Assembly: GCF_000771875.1 (NCBI RefSeq)
Contig: NZ_JPXX01000021.1
Coordinates: 1 to 64,000 of the forward strand
Direction: 5' to 3'
Source of the DNA: Gallibacterium genomosp. 1
GTDB lineage: Bacteria > Pseudomonadota > Gammaproteobacteria > Enterobacterales > Pasteurellaceae
DNA length: 64,000 nucleotides
The notes under the pieces are model-generated. The model was not told where the DNA came from. It worked only from the letters and a program-made list of their open reading frames with translations, and made no database searches. Positions 16,545 through 23,521 of this stretch are shown piece after piece (the first letter of the stretch is position 1; every line of letters starts with the position of its first letter). Position numbers and translations under genes: made by a program.

Positions 16545-16596
16545 TTAACCTCCTAAACCACCGTTGCCGCGGTGGTTTTTTATTACATACAAAACA

Positions 16597-16797
16597 CTAA
16601 TCCCATAAATCTGGTCGCATTTCAGATTTAGATACTTCCCCATTTGTAGCTACCTCGATTTTTTTTGCTAAATACGGTGGTATCTTTGTTCTCCCCATCT
16701 CGCAGTTTCTTAAAAAACACATAGATACTCCCACCTGTTTTGCAAAATTTGCTTTAAAACCACGTTGTCTATTTGATAAATATCCTGTCAGTTTCAT
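16597..16797 (-). CDS. Cro-like regulator
   Basis: 66 aa, basic helix-turn-helix protein (FKANFAKQVGVSMCFLRNCEMGRTKIPPYLAKKIEVAT) of the YdaS/Cro kind. It is divergent from the CI gene and is the first gene of the minus-strand early operon. Its promoter contains an operator placed exactly as in the opposite early promoter, so it should repress lysogenic expression and initiate lytic growth. Confidence 0.8.
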   Translation of the reverse strand: MKLTGYLSNRQRGFKANFAKQVGVSMCFLRNCEMGRTKIPPYLAKKIEVATNGEVSKSEMRPDLWD

Positions 16798-16805
16798 AAA
16801 CTTTA

Positions 16806-16855
16806 GTTTAGTTAAAAATAAAATTAAGTTTATTTATAGATAAACAATAAGTCAA
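16806..16855 (-). promoter_or_regulatory. PR-like promoter with CI/Cro operators
   Basis: Minus-strand TTGACT (16850-16855), 17-bp spacer, TAAACT (16827-16832). An 18-bp near-palindrome GTTTATTTATAGATAAAC (16828-16845) fills the spacer and -10. A weaker copy GTTTAGTTAAAAATAAAA lies at 16806-16823. The consensus GTTTAT-N6-ATAAAC recurs at 19811-19863. Confidence 0.8.
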
Positions 16856-16866
16856 TCATTAATTTT

Positions 16867-16895
16867 TTGCTTATTTACTAAATACTAAATAAAAT
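16867..16895 (+). promoter_or_regulatory. PRM-like promoter of the CI gene
   Basis: TTGCTT (16867-16872), 17-bp spacer, TAAAAT (16890-16895). The start codon at 16923 follows a strong AAGGAGG site. Confidence 0.65.
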
Positions 16896-16922
16896 GGTGA
16901 AAAATTAACTAAGGAGGAATCT

Positions 16923-17618
16923 ATGAAAAAAATAGATCTAACTAGTATTCGTAGGGAAAATTTGAAAAGATTCTACTCAGATAAGAAGTACCCTGATAAA
17001 GATAAAAGTCTAATATCTCAGCAAATAAATGGTTCAGCTAAATCTTTTGGGGAAAGATTGGCTAGAAGATTAGAAAAAGATTATGGCATGGGTGAATTTT
17101 ACTTAGATACTCCCGTTAGCGTAGATAGTAACAATAATATCGTTTCCAATATCAAAGAAATTGGGGCATTTGAATTATGGGATAGACATACTCCTCTCTC
17201 AAATGATGAGATAGAAGTTCCTTTTTTCAAAGAAATTAGACTCTCTGCTGGGAATGGATTTGCTGATGACATAATGGACTATAACAATTTTAAACTTAGA
17301 TTTTCTAAAGCCACTTTAAAAAGACAAGGCGTATCATATGAAAATGCTGTTTGCGTTACAGCGGATGGTAACTCTATGGAGCCAGTTATTCCAGACGGAA
17401 CAACAGTTGGGATCGATCTCGGTAATAAAACTATCAGAGATGGAAAGATATATGCGATAAATCACGGTGGATTATTAAGAATAAAAATTCTCTACAATAT
17501 GCCAAATAATCAGGTGAAAATAAGAAGCTATAACTCTGAAGAGCACCCAGATGAAGTCGCAAACTTAGAAGATCTTACAGTTTTAGGCAAAGTTTTCTGG
17601 TACTCGGTTTTGTTGTAA
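16923..17618 (+). CDS. CI-like repressor with S24 self-cleavage domain
   Basis: 231 aa. The N-terminal DNA-binding region is residues 1-~65 (SQQINGSAKSFGERLARRLE). The C-terminal LexA/S24 domain has the Ala109-Gly110 cleavage site (LSAGNGF), catalytic Ser151 in GNSMEP and Lys188 in RIKIL. All residues for RecA-stimulated autocleavage are present, so the prophage should be SOS-inducible. It sits between the two sets of GTTTAT-N6-ATAAAC operators. Confidence 0.92.
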   Translation: MKKIDLTSIRRENLKRFYSDKKYPDKDKSLISQQINGSAKSFGERLARRLEKDYGMGEFYLDTPVSVDSNNNIVSNIKEIGAFELWDRHTPLSNDEIEVPFFKEIRLSAGNGFADDIMDYNNFKLRFSKATLKRQGVSYENAVCVTADGNSMEPVIPDGTTVGIDLGNKTIRDGKIYAINHGGLLRIKILYNMPNNQVKIRSYNSEEHPDEVANLEDLTVLGKVFWYSVLL

Positions 17619-17619
17619 C

Positions 17620-17640
17620 AACCCAGAAGATGGGTTTTAT
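17620..17640 (+). terminator. Weak terminator after the CI gene
   Basis: AACCCA/TGGGTT stem (17620-17625 and 17631-17636), loop GAAGA, then TTAT. It partly uncouples the downstream cassette from the CI transcript. Confidence 0.5.
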
Positions 17641-17663
17641 TGAGTGAATTTAATATGGTAATT

Positions 17664-17690
17664 TGAAATAAGATAATATCACTTATTTCA
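17664..17690. promoter_or_regulatory. Perfect inverted repeat upstream of the rex-position cassette
   Basis: TGAAATAAG (17664-17672) and CTTATTTCA (17682-17690), 9-bp arms and 9-bp centre, about 60 bp before the first cassette start. It looks like an operator. Only weak promoter matches overlap it (TTTAAT, 17 bp, GATAAT). Confidence 0.4.
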
Positions 17691-17749
17691 TGAAGAAACT
17701 TTCACGCGTTGTATCTCATGTAAGTAAGTGGCAGAATACAGAGGAAATT

Positions 17750-18844
17750 ATGTTAAAACTCAAAATATTGCGATCTATCGTTATTAAGAGAACGCTACGT
17801 AATCTGATTTCCAAACAGAAAAGACGCCGAATGAATGGTGGAAAAATAAAATATAAATCTATCAAAAAAAAGAAATTATTTCGGCGTCTATGTGCGGAGG
17901 TTTATGCTCCTAGTAAAATTGTACTAGCAAGAGAAATTTCTCACATTTTTGTTTCTTTTAAAAAAGAAATTGAAAAAAAAGCAAAATTAGCTTCACAAAA
18001 CCACCAAATATTAAAATTAAACTTTAGAGAAACTTCTGTTATTGATGCTCCAGCTTGTGCTGTCTTAATTGCCACTCTAGATACTATTAGGAATCAATAT
18101 CCTGAGTTAAAATTTAGTGTTATTCGTCCAAAACCTAAACCAGCAGATAGAAGAAAACGTGGTCCATATGATGTAGATGGTGTATTTTGTCATATTGGTT
18201 TATATAAAATGCTTGGCTTTAACTATACATCAAGTTCTTCTCAAAAAAATGTAAAGTGCTGGCATTTTATTCAAAGTGATAATACTGATGGCTCAATCAC
18301 GGCGCCCTTACTCAATGAGCTTAAAGCAATGGGAGTAAATACCAAAGGAATGTATAGCAGTTATATTGAAGCCATTGCAAACGCTGTCGAGCATGCATAT
18401 GCAGAAAATATTCAAACTCATAGATATTTCCCAATTAAGCGATGGTGGATGTTACTTGCCATATTAGACAATGAACTTTCTCTTTTTGTTTGTGATTTAG
18501 GGCATGGCATACCGAATACATTAGAAAAAACTCAAAAAGCTAGTACGCTAAAAAAAATTTGGGAAAGATTAAAACAACAGCTAGGCAAACCTACGACAGA
18601 TGCCATATATATTAAAGCTTCAACATTGATTAAAGAAACTCGAACAGGGCTGGGATATCGTGGTAAAGGTGGTGGAGATATTAGGTCAATTATTGATAAG
18701 ACACCAAATAGCAGTTTAATTATTCGTTCAAATCGTGGAATGTATGTGTATAATGGTCGAAATAAAGCAGATTTAGTCAAAGAGTCTCCTTACTCTATTG
18801 ATGGAACGATTGTTCAATGGAACCTGCCACTTGATACAAATTAA
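17750..18844 (+). CDS. GHKL-type ATPase with STAS-like region, rex-position cassette gene 1
   Basis: 364 aa from ATG 17750 (GAGGAAATT in front); an ATG 20 codons upstream has no ribosome site. The N-terminus is very basic (~1-45). Residues ~85-140 resemble a STAS fold. The C-terminal half is a histidine-kinase-like ATPase: N-box EAIANAVEHAY (207-217), G1 DLGHG (249-253), G2 GYRGKGGGD (302-310). No phospho-acceptor His domain or sensor is visible. It is AT-rich, lies just after CI where lambda has rexA, and is followed by a STAS-like gene. Probably an ATP-dependent signalling or defence protein; function inferred only. Confidence 0.7.
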   Translation: MLKLKILRSIVIKRTLRNLISKQKRRRMNGGKIKYKSIKKKKLFRRLCAEVYAPSKIVLAREISHIFVSFKKEIEKKAKLASQNHQILKLNFRETSVIDAPACAVLIATLDTIRNQYPELKFSVIRPKPKPADRRKRGPYDVDGVFCHIGLYKMLGFNYTSSSSQKNVKCWHFIQSDNTDGSITAPLLNELKAMGVNTKGMYSSYIEAIANAVEHAYAENIQTHRYFPIKRWWMLLAILDNELSLFVCDLGHGIPNTLEKTQKASTLKKIWERLKQQLGKPTTDAIYIKASTLIKETRTGLGYRGKGGGDIRSIIDKTPNSSLIIRSNRGMYVYNGRNKADLVKESPYSIDGTIVQWNLPLDTN

Positions 18845-18855
18845 AGGTAAATAAA

Positions 18856-19170
18856 ATGCAACATATTTATGTGAAAGACTTTAGCCTTTTTCCAGGTCCC
18901 CGTCATATTAAAGATGGAAAAGCTAGTGGAGAAGAATTTAGAAATACTATACTTATCCCTGCAACTAAAAAAGATCCAGAGATAACATTGCACCTAGATG
19001 GTGTTGTAGGGTATGGTTCATCTTTTCTAGAGGAAGCATTTGGTGGGGCAATTCGTTTAGGAGTATCTCCTAATATTATTAGTAATATTATTTTTATTTC
19101 TGAAGAGGATCCTGACCTAATTGAAGAAATTAGAGAATATATAAACGCAGCCATTTCGGAGTTACAATAA
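18856..19170 (+). CDS. STAS-like protein (DUF4325 type), cassette gene 2
   Basis: 104 aa. The pattern FRNTILIPATKKDPEITLHLDGVVGYGSSFLEEAFGGAIRLG resembles the STAS-like DUF4325 family, which often travels with GHKL ATPases. STAS proteins typically bind kinase-like partners, so it may partner the upstream ATPase in the way an anti-anti-sigma factor partners its anti-sigma kinase. It ends in TAATG, overlapping the next start. Confidence 0.7.
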   Translation: MQHIYVKDFSLFPGPRHIKDGKASGEEFRNTILIPATKKDPEITLHLDGVVGYGSSFLEEAFGGAIRLGVSPNIISNIIFISEEDPDLIEEIREYINAAISELQ

Positions 19171-19595
19171 TGCAAAGTTCAGAGGTTATTTCAATAGTCG
19201 CTCTACTAGTTTCAATTATAGCAATTCCAATTGGTTATTTTCTAGGAGCAAGAAATGCAAGGCATAATGCACATAACGAAGCTATTGATTCTTTACAAGA
19301 ACTATGCAATAAAATTTTTGAAGATGCTCTACGTGTTCATAAACAAGCAGCTTCATTAAATGAGGGTGATTTTCATTTAATGATAGCATACCATAAAAGG
19401 CTACAAGGTAAATGTACTGAAATTATGGAATTAGCTCAAAATGATTTTTATCCAAACATAGAAATTAGAGAGGTTAAAAAAGTTACAACAAACCAACTCT
19501 TCTCAGATGATCTAACAGTAAGAAATATCGCTATTCGCAGCTTAATTTATAAGTTACATGCTGTACATTCTAAATATCACAAAAAATTTATCTAA
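19170..19595 (+). CDS. Small membrane-anchored protein, cassette gene 3
   Basis: 141 aa. One N-terminal membrane helix (residues ~6-26, ISIVALLVSIIAIPIGYFLG) and a cytoplasmic helical domain with many His/Lys. No family recognised. Translational coupling to the STAS-like gene suggests a three-part system with a membrane effector, as RexB is for RexA. The 184 bp after it (19596-19779) are AT-rich and show no gene. Confidence 0.7.
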   Translation: MQSSEVISIVALLVSIIAIPIGYFLGARNARHNAHNEAIDSLQELCNKIFEDALRVHKQAASLNEGDFHLMIAYHKRLQGKCTEIMELAQNDFYPNIEIREVKKVTTNQLFSDDLTVRNIAIRSLIYKLHAVHSKYHKKFI

Positions 19596-19779
19596 CTACT
19601 ACATTATAACAATACTTTTATCTCTCATAACTTTATATTTCATCTAGATAACTTAAAATTTCATTTCACTAAATTTGTTCACTAAACAAGCTCTTTTATC
19701 CTTTTCTACCTCTCAATAATATTAATTTGATCAAAAATTAATCAATTAAACATCTTTCCTAAAATTTTTTTCTTTATTT

Positions 19780-19864
19780 ATTAATATTTTAATAAACACA
19801 CCACAAAAAAGTTTATTAAAAAATAAATAAACGTATTGATCTAAAGTTTATTTTTTAATAAACT
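19780..19864 (+). promoter_or_regulatory. PL-like early promoter with three CI operators
   Basis: TTGATC (19836-19841), 17-bp spacer, TAAACT (19859-19864). A perfect palindrome GTTTATTTTTTAATAAAC (19846-19863) spans spacer and -10 in exactly the geometry seen at the Cro promoter. Further copies: GTTTATTAAAAAATAAAT (19811-19828) and a weaker ATTAATATTTTAATAAAC (19780-19797). Expected start near 19871. Confidence 0.82.
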
Positions 19865-19897
19865 AAACCCATCAAAACGAGATACACAATATCTCAA

Positions 19898-19908
19898 GCT
19901 CTTTAACA
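19898..19908 (+). promoter_or_regulatory. boxA antitermination element
   Basis: GCTCTTTAACA matches the rRNA-type boxA that recruits NusB/NusE. It starts about 27 nt into the predicted transcript. boxA protects long untranslated RNAs from Rho and is part of lambdoid nut sites. A 6-bp hairpin TCAACT/AGTTGA (19936-19953) follows. Confidence 0.7.
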
Positions 19909-20108
19909 GAATGGTGTGGCAATGGCGGTAAGTGATCAACTGCGTTAAGTTGAGTAACCCCCGAGCAGAAAACTGTGTTTCTCGTCCTAAGAGAGGTGGA
20001 CGGAAAATCAAGGGCAGCACTGCTTACTAGCTTGAGTGCGAAATGCACGGTCGAAAGATTGCTACAACGGTTGGGGAAACAGGCGAACAAGCCCGCGAAC
20101 CGTTTATT

Positions 20109-20184
20109 TAATGCCTACTTAGCTATTTTTATTTTAATGATGATTAGTGATTTTTGTGTAATTTAGGCGGCTAAGTAGGCATTA
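20109..20184 (+). repeat. Duplicated long hairpin, copy 1
   Basis: Arms TAATGCCTACTTAGC (20109-20123) and GCTAAGTAGGCATTA (20170-20184), 15 bp perfect, with a 46-nt AU-rich loop. The right arm and its AGGCG flank recur at 20476-20495. Confidence 0.85.
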
Positions 20185-20421
20185 AGGTATTCATTTGCGA
20201 AAGTGAATACCATTTGATTATAGGTTGAACCGTCCTAAAGGTGCTGTTTCAGGCAACAGCGTAGCAAAAGCTTGATTAATCTTAATTTAGTCAGATTAAG
20301 AGGATTTTTAGGTAGAAAGGGTAGCTTGCTACAAAGTCCTTTCGTGAATTAGTGTTTGGATGAGGCGAATGACAAGCCGCCTATGCTTGTAGCTGTTGCA
20401 AGGTTAAATAAAAACGGCAAT

Positions 20422-20496
20422 CTAATGCCTGTTTAGCCAATGATTATGTTGGATTTTGAGAAAATTTTTAGTGATAGGCGGCTAAGCAGACATTAG
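20422..20496 (+). repeat. Duplicated long hairpin, copy 2
   Basis: Arms CTAATGCCTGTTTAGCC (20422-20438) and GGCTAAGCAGACATTAG (20480-20496), 17 bp with one wobble and one C/A mismatch, and a 41-nt loop. Homologous to the hairpin at 20109-20184, with several base changes. Confidence 0.85.
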
Positions 20497-20582
20497 GAAA
20501 CGCATTTAAGGCAACCATCCTCAATGTGTTTGCCCAACCTCGCCTTGAGTGCGTTTCTTATCCATATAACGACATTACCTTT

Positions 20583-20608
20583 GCCCTCCACCCACGAGGG
20601 CTTTTTTT
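20583..20608 (+). terminator. Intrinsic terminator at the end of the structured RNA
   Basis: GCCCTC/GAGGGC stem (20583-20588, 20596-20601), loop of 7, seven T. A second perfect stem TTTAAAGCT/AGCTTTAAA (20606-20614, 20628-20636) uses part of the T run and could compete with it. Confidence 0.85.
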
Positions 20609-20659
20609 AAAGCTAATTCTATGAGTGAGCTTTAAAAAGAAAAGAGAAAGGAGAAACAC

Positions 20660-20809
20660 ATGGGCCACGACACATTTGAAGAAGAGTTACCGATCAATCG
20701 AGAAGATCAAGAGTATGAACCTGACAACGGCTTCGATCCACGTGAATGTGATCGAGCTGCTGAAATCTGGGAAAGACAGTTTTTAGATAATTTTTATTAC
20801 AAAGCCTAG
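20660..20809 (+). CDS. Small acidic phage protein (49 aa)
   Basis: ATG 20660 follows AAAGGAGAAACAC. The product starts MGHDTFEEELPINRED, is strongly acidic and ends FLDNFYYKA. No family recognised. Its stop TAG lies inside the left arm of the terminator at 20801-20825. It is the first protein gene of the PL-like transcript after the structured RNA. Confidence 0.7.
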   Translation: MGHDTFEEELPINREDQEYEPDNGFDPRECDRAAEIWERQFLDNFYYKA

Positions 20810-20825
20810 ATTGTTCTAGGCTTTT
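20801..20825 (+). terminator. Terminator containing the stop of the 49-aa gene
   Basis: AAAGCCTAGA/TCTAGGCTTT, 10-bp perfect stem, loop TTGT, then a T-rich tail. Confidence 0.8.
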
Positions 20826-20891
20826 ATTTTAGGAGCGAAAAGATGATTTCTTCAAATATAATTTACGCAAACAAAGTAAACTGTGAAGGTA

Positions 20892-21332
20892 TTAAACGGC
20901 AACATATTGCCCGTTTTGATACGCCACATCAGGCAACATCTCAGCGACAACCATTTTCACAAGATGTTCATCACGAATATTCATCAAAACATGGGCAAGC
21001 TCTTCCAACGCACAAGCTTTTTGAAGCGGAGAAGGCAACGACAACATCACATTCAAATCAAGAAAAACAAAGTTCTCAATCGCTACATGTAGAACAGGTT
21101 CAAATATCTGTACCGATAAGGTTGCATTTTGTAGTTGAAGTTCAAACGGTCGTGAAGAAATAATCACATTCACCGTTTTATTCAGATGAACAAATTGAGA
21201 AATCGTCTGAATAGACTGTGCAATGTTATCCAGCAGATGTGTATATTTTTTCTGAATTTCTGCCATTTCGATTTTAAAGAATGGAGAAATTTCAGCGGGT
21301 ATTTGTTGATAAATATAAGCAGAATCTAACAT
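20892..21332 (-). CDS. Unknown phage protein, minus strand within the plus-strand early region
   Basis: 146 aa with TAGGAG 7-8 nt before ATG 21332. Mixed helix/strand pattern (MLDSAYIYQQIPAEISPFFKIE, ALEELAHVLMNIRDEHLVKM), no membrane segment, no family recognised. It is the only gene of this orientation between 16.9 and 24.3 kb apart from the RHH/toxin operon, so it likely has its own promoter. A plus-strand ORF (20843-21163) overlaps it but has low-complexity composition. Confidence 0.6.
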   Translation of the reverse strand: MLDSAYIYQQIPAEISPFFKIEMAEIQKKYTHLLDNIAQSIQTISQFVHLNKTVNVIISSRPFELQLQNATLSVQIFEPVLHVAIENFVFLDLNVMLSLPSPLQKACALEELAHVLMNIRDEHLVKMVVAEMLPDVAYQNGQYVAV

Positions 21333-21426
21333 TTTTTAATCTCCTATGTTGGCTGTGTGGCAACGCCAATATACCACGTTGGCGAGCGTGGAGAAATAAA
21401 TCGCCAAACACAAAAGGAAACAAAAA

Positions 21427-21705
21427 ATGAAATTCACACTAGAGCCGATTTACCTTATTACCGCATTAATCATCGCCGTTGTCTTAGGCATTAGTTGCCA
21501 ACCGCAACCCGTCAAAGCACTGGAAAAAGACACGGATTATTACGACCACACGCTCAACATTGAAACTGCCTTAAGCGAGGAACAGCAACAATGGCAACAA
21601 TGGGCAAAAGAAGAATGGGAAAAGGAACACGGCAATTTACAAACACCGCTCACACCGGCACACGAAGCGGAGATTAGAGCGCAATTAGCGGAGGGGGTGA
21701 GATGA
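21427..21705 (+). CDS. Small phage protein with N-terminal membrane or signal segment
   Basis: 92 aa. Hydrophobic residues ~8-25 (YLITALIIAVVLGISC) include a Cys that could be a lipobox (LGISC), followed by a charged Gln/Glu-rich domain. RBS AAAGGAAAC. It overlaps the next gene by 4 bp. No family recognised. Confidence 0.65.
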   Translation: MKFTLEPIYLITALIIAVVLGISCQPQPVKALEKDTDYYDHTLNIETALSEEQQQWQQWAKEEWEKEHGNLQTPLTPAHEAEIRAQLAEGVR

Positions 21706-22004
21706 TGGATATTTTTGAACAGCTTAATCAACAAGCGAAACAGCTTAACCGCCAACGGCTTGAAATATTATTCCATCAACTCACGTTAGCTTTGCATCAG
21801 TATAAAACGGTTCCACAGTGGAATAACTACTTTACTGAGCTTTTAGCTTATTACGAATATAACGACATTGTCAACGCAATACACCACTTACCGCTTGATG
21901 AACAAGAGCGAGAGGGATTGTTACATCTACTAGAGATTAATCAATTCCACCTCGTGCAAGAAAACGAAATCGCAGACCACAGAACATTAAACCAATTCAA
22001 ATAA
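21702..22004 (+). CDS. Small helical phage protein
   Basis: 100 aa (99 if the second ATG is used), all-helical pattern (FEQLNQQAKQLNRQRLEILF) and acidic. Co-translated with the gene before it and 12 bp ahead of the Sak4-like gene. Function unknown. Confidence 0.65.
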   Translation: MMDIFEQLNQQAKQLNRQRLEILFHQLTLALHQYKTVPQWNNYFTELLAYYEYNDIVNAIHHLPLDEQEREGLLHLLEINQFHLVQENEIADHRTLNQFK

Positions 22005-22016
22005 GAGGATAATAAT

Positions 22017-22910
22017 ATGGCACTTAAAATCATTTCATCAAAACAATCTATCGAAGTAAAAAACATCACTATCTGTATCTATGCTCCCCCAGCTTATGGA
22101 AAAACATCAACCGCATTTACAGCAAAAAATCCACTGCTGCTAGACTTCGATAATGGAGCATATCGTTCTCAATTCCGTAAAGATACGGTACAGATTGAAT
22201 CTTGGCAAGATATTACAGGCTTAACAGAAGAGGATTTAAAGCCTTACGATACCATTATTATTGATACCGTAGGTCGTGCGTTAGATATGATTACGGTTGA
22301 TATTCTAAGAAGTAATCAAAAAGGAACAACTAGAAATGGTGGAACTGAATTAAGTCAACAAGGCTATGGCACACTTAAAAATAGGTTTATTTCGTGGTTA
22401 AAACTTCTCCGCTCTTTCGGTAAAGATGTCGTTTTACTTTCACATATGACTGAGGAAAGAAAAAATGATGAGTTTGTAGAACGTTTGGATATTCAAGGCG
22501 GAGCGAAAAACGAAGTTTATAAAGTGGCAGATTTAATGGGAAGATTAGTCTTAAATGGCAATCAAAAAGTTCTCGATTTTAACCCTAGCTCAACAGGCTT
22601 TGGTAAGAACCCAATAGGCTTACCTGTGATTGCTGTACCTAACTTTAAAGTTGAGCCTTTGTTCTTAGCGAATATTATCGAGCAAGTGAAAGCAGAATTA
22701 AATAAACAATCTGATGAAGCTATCAAGGAACAACAAGAACTTGATGAGGTGCACGCTAAATTCAGCGTTTTGTTAAATCCTGAAGAGTTTAACGAAATGA
22801 TAGATCCAGATATGCCAACTTTACATAAGCAGCTATTAATGGATTATGCGAAAAAACAAGGAATTACTTTCAATAAAGAAAGCAAACAATTTGAAAAGGT
22901 CGCCGCATGA
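22017..22910 (+). CDS. Sak4-like RecA-fold ATPase (AAA_24), phage recombination
   Basis: 297 aa. Walker A APPAYGKTS (residues 23-31) and Walker B TIIIDTVGRAL near residue 80, then a loop region NGGTELSQQGYGTLKNRF and VVLLSHMTEE. This matches phage AAA_24 nucleotide-binding proteins related to Sak4 single-strand annealing recombinases. Adjacent PD-(D/E)XK and SSB genes complete the usual Sak4 set. It overlaps the nuclease gene by 4 bp. Confidence 0.85.
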   Translation: MALKIISSKQSIEVKNITICIYAPPAYGKTSTAFTAKNPLLLDFDNGAYRSQFRKDTVQIESWQDITGLTEEDLKPYDTIIIDTVGRALDMITVDILRSNQKGTTRNGGTELSQQGYGTLKNRFISWLKLLRSFGKDVVLLSHMTEERKNDEFVERLDIQGGAKNEVYKVADLMGRLVLNGNQKVLDFNPSSTGFGKNPIGLPVIAVPNFKVEPLFLANIIEQVKAELNKQSDEAIKEQQELDEVHAKFSVLLNPEEFNEMIDPDMPTLHKQLLMDYAKKQGITFNKESKQFEKVAA

Positions 22911-23518
22911 TAAGAATCTCCGCAACAACATTAGAAGCCTACCGAAGATGGCTTGATAACGAAGATGCAACCATAGAAGATATGGTTGCTTATCTTGATA
23001 GAAAAATAGAACCTACTAAAGCAATGATGGCTGGCACTGCTTTTCATAAACTGCTTGAAACAAAACAAGGCGATCTCACAGTAGAAACAGTTGATGGTTT
23101 TACTTTTGATTTTAGTGAAATTGATAGTGATGTTTATATTCCAAAAATCAAAGAGTTTAAATTCACGGTTATGAGAAGAATTCTTGATGAAGATGTGACA
23201 TTTGTTGGTGTTGTTGATGCGATGGATAGCAACACTGTTTTCGATCACAAGCTAACCTCATCAATAGATGTCGAAAAGAATTATGAGCCATCAATGCAAT
23301 GGCGAGCGTATCTATCTTGGCTTAATTTAGATCATTTTACTTACAATCTTTTTAGACAGTATAACCCTGCTGCTACTCCTGATACCTTTTTAATTAAAGA
23401 AGCTGTTACCGTATCATTTCACAGGTATGAGGGTATGGATGAAGATATTGATAATATGGCAAAAAGTTTAATAATTTTTATTAAGGAGTACGCTCCACAC
23501 CTAATTAATAGGGGGTAA
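22907..23518 (+). CDS. PD-(D/E)XK nuclease (phage recombination exonuclease)
   Basis: 203 aa. GTAFHKLLE near residue 43, then the core VGVVDAMDSNTVFDHKLT (Asp, then D-H-K) and a QWRAYLSWL helix: the order of motifs in Cas4/RecB-like exonucleases. It probably resects ends for the Sak4-like annealing protein. It follows the ATPase with a 4-bp overlap. Confidence 0.82.
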   Translation: MIRISATTLEAYRRWLDNEDATIEDMVAYLDRKIEPTKAMMAGTAFHKLLETKQGDLTVETVDGFTFDFSEIDSDVYIPKIKEFKFTVMRRILDEDVTFVGVVDAMDSNTVFDHKLTSSIDVEKNYEPSMQWRAYLSWLNLDHFTYNLFRQYNPAATPDTFLIKEAVTVSFHRYEGMDEDIDNMAKSLIIFIKEYAPHLINRG

Positions 23519-23521
23519 ATA

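Larger units (their letters stand above)
19871..20608 (+). ncRNA. Large structured phage noncoding RNA (unassigned family)
   Basis: About 740 nt between a CI-controlled promoter and an intrinsic terminator hold no convincing ORF but many stems. Examples: TCAACT/AGTTGA (19936-19953), CGTCC/GGACG (19983-20002), CGGTT/AACCG enclosing GGC/GCC (20068-20102), a 15-bp perfect stem (20109-20184), an 11-bp stem with GCGA tetraloop (20186-20211), GCTGTT/AACAGC (20243-20260), GAAAGG-GTAG with CUUG loop (20315-20343), AGGCG/CGCCT (20363-20382), a 17-bp stem (20422-20496) and GAAACGCA/TGCGTTTC (20497-20557). A boxA lies near the 5' end. It occupies the N/nutL position. It could be an antitermination leader or a stand-alone ornate RNA of the GOLLD/ROOL kind; neither is proven. 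Confidence 0.65.

Noticed and set aside
16557-16581. ACCACCG/CGGTGGT stem with T run on the plus strand, upstream of the KilA-N/KilAC gene
   Set aside because: It has terminator form only in the plus direction, where no gene ends. On the minus strand it simply precedes the ribosome site, so its role is unclear.
19872-20166. Short ORFs on both strands within the structured RNA
   Set aside because: They lack ribosome sites, cross the stems of the RNA and have unprotein-like composition.
19898-20608. Possible rRNA leader, tmRNA or RNase P because of boxA and dense stems
   Set aside because: No rRNA, no encoded CCA or tag reading frame and none of the conserved RNase P cores could be seen.
20843-21163. 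Plus-strand ORF of 106 codons with a good ribosome site, antisense to the 146-aa gene
   Set aside because: Composition is His/Gln/Ser-rich and low in hydrophobic pattern. The minus-strand protein looks like a folded protein and also has a ribosome site. The first ~15 codons might be a relic of a truncated gene.
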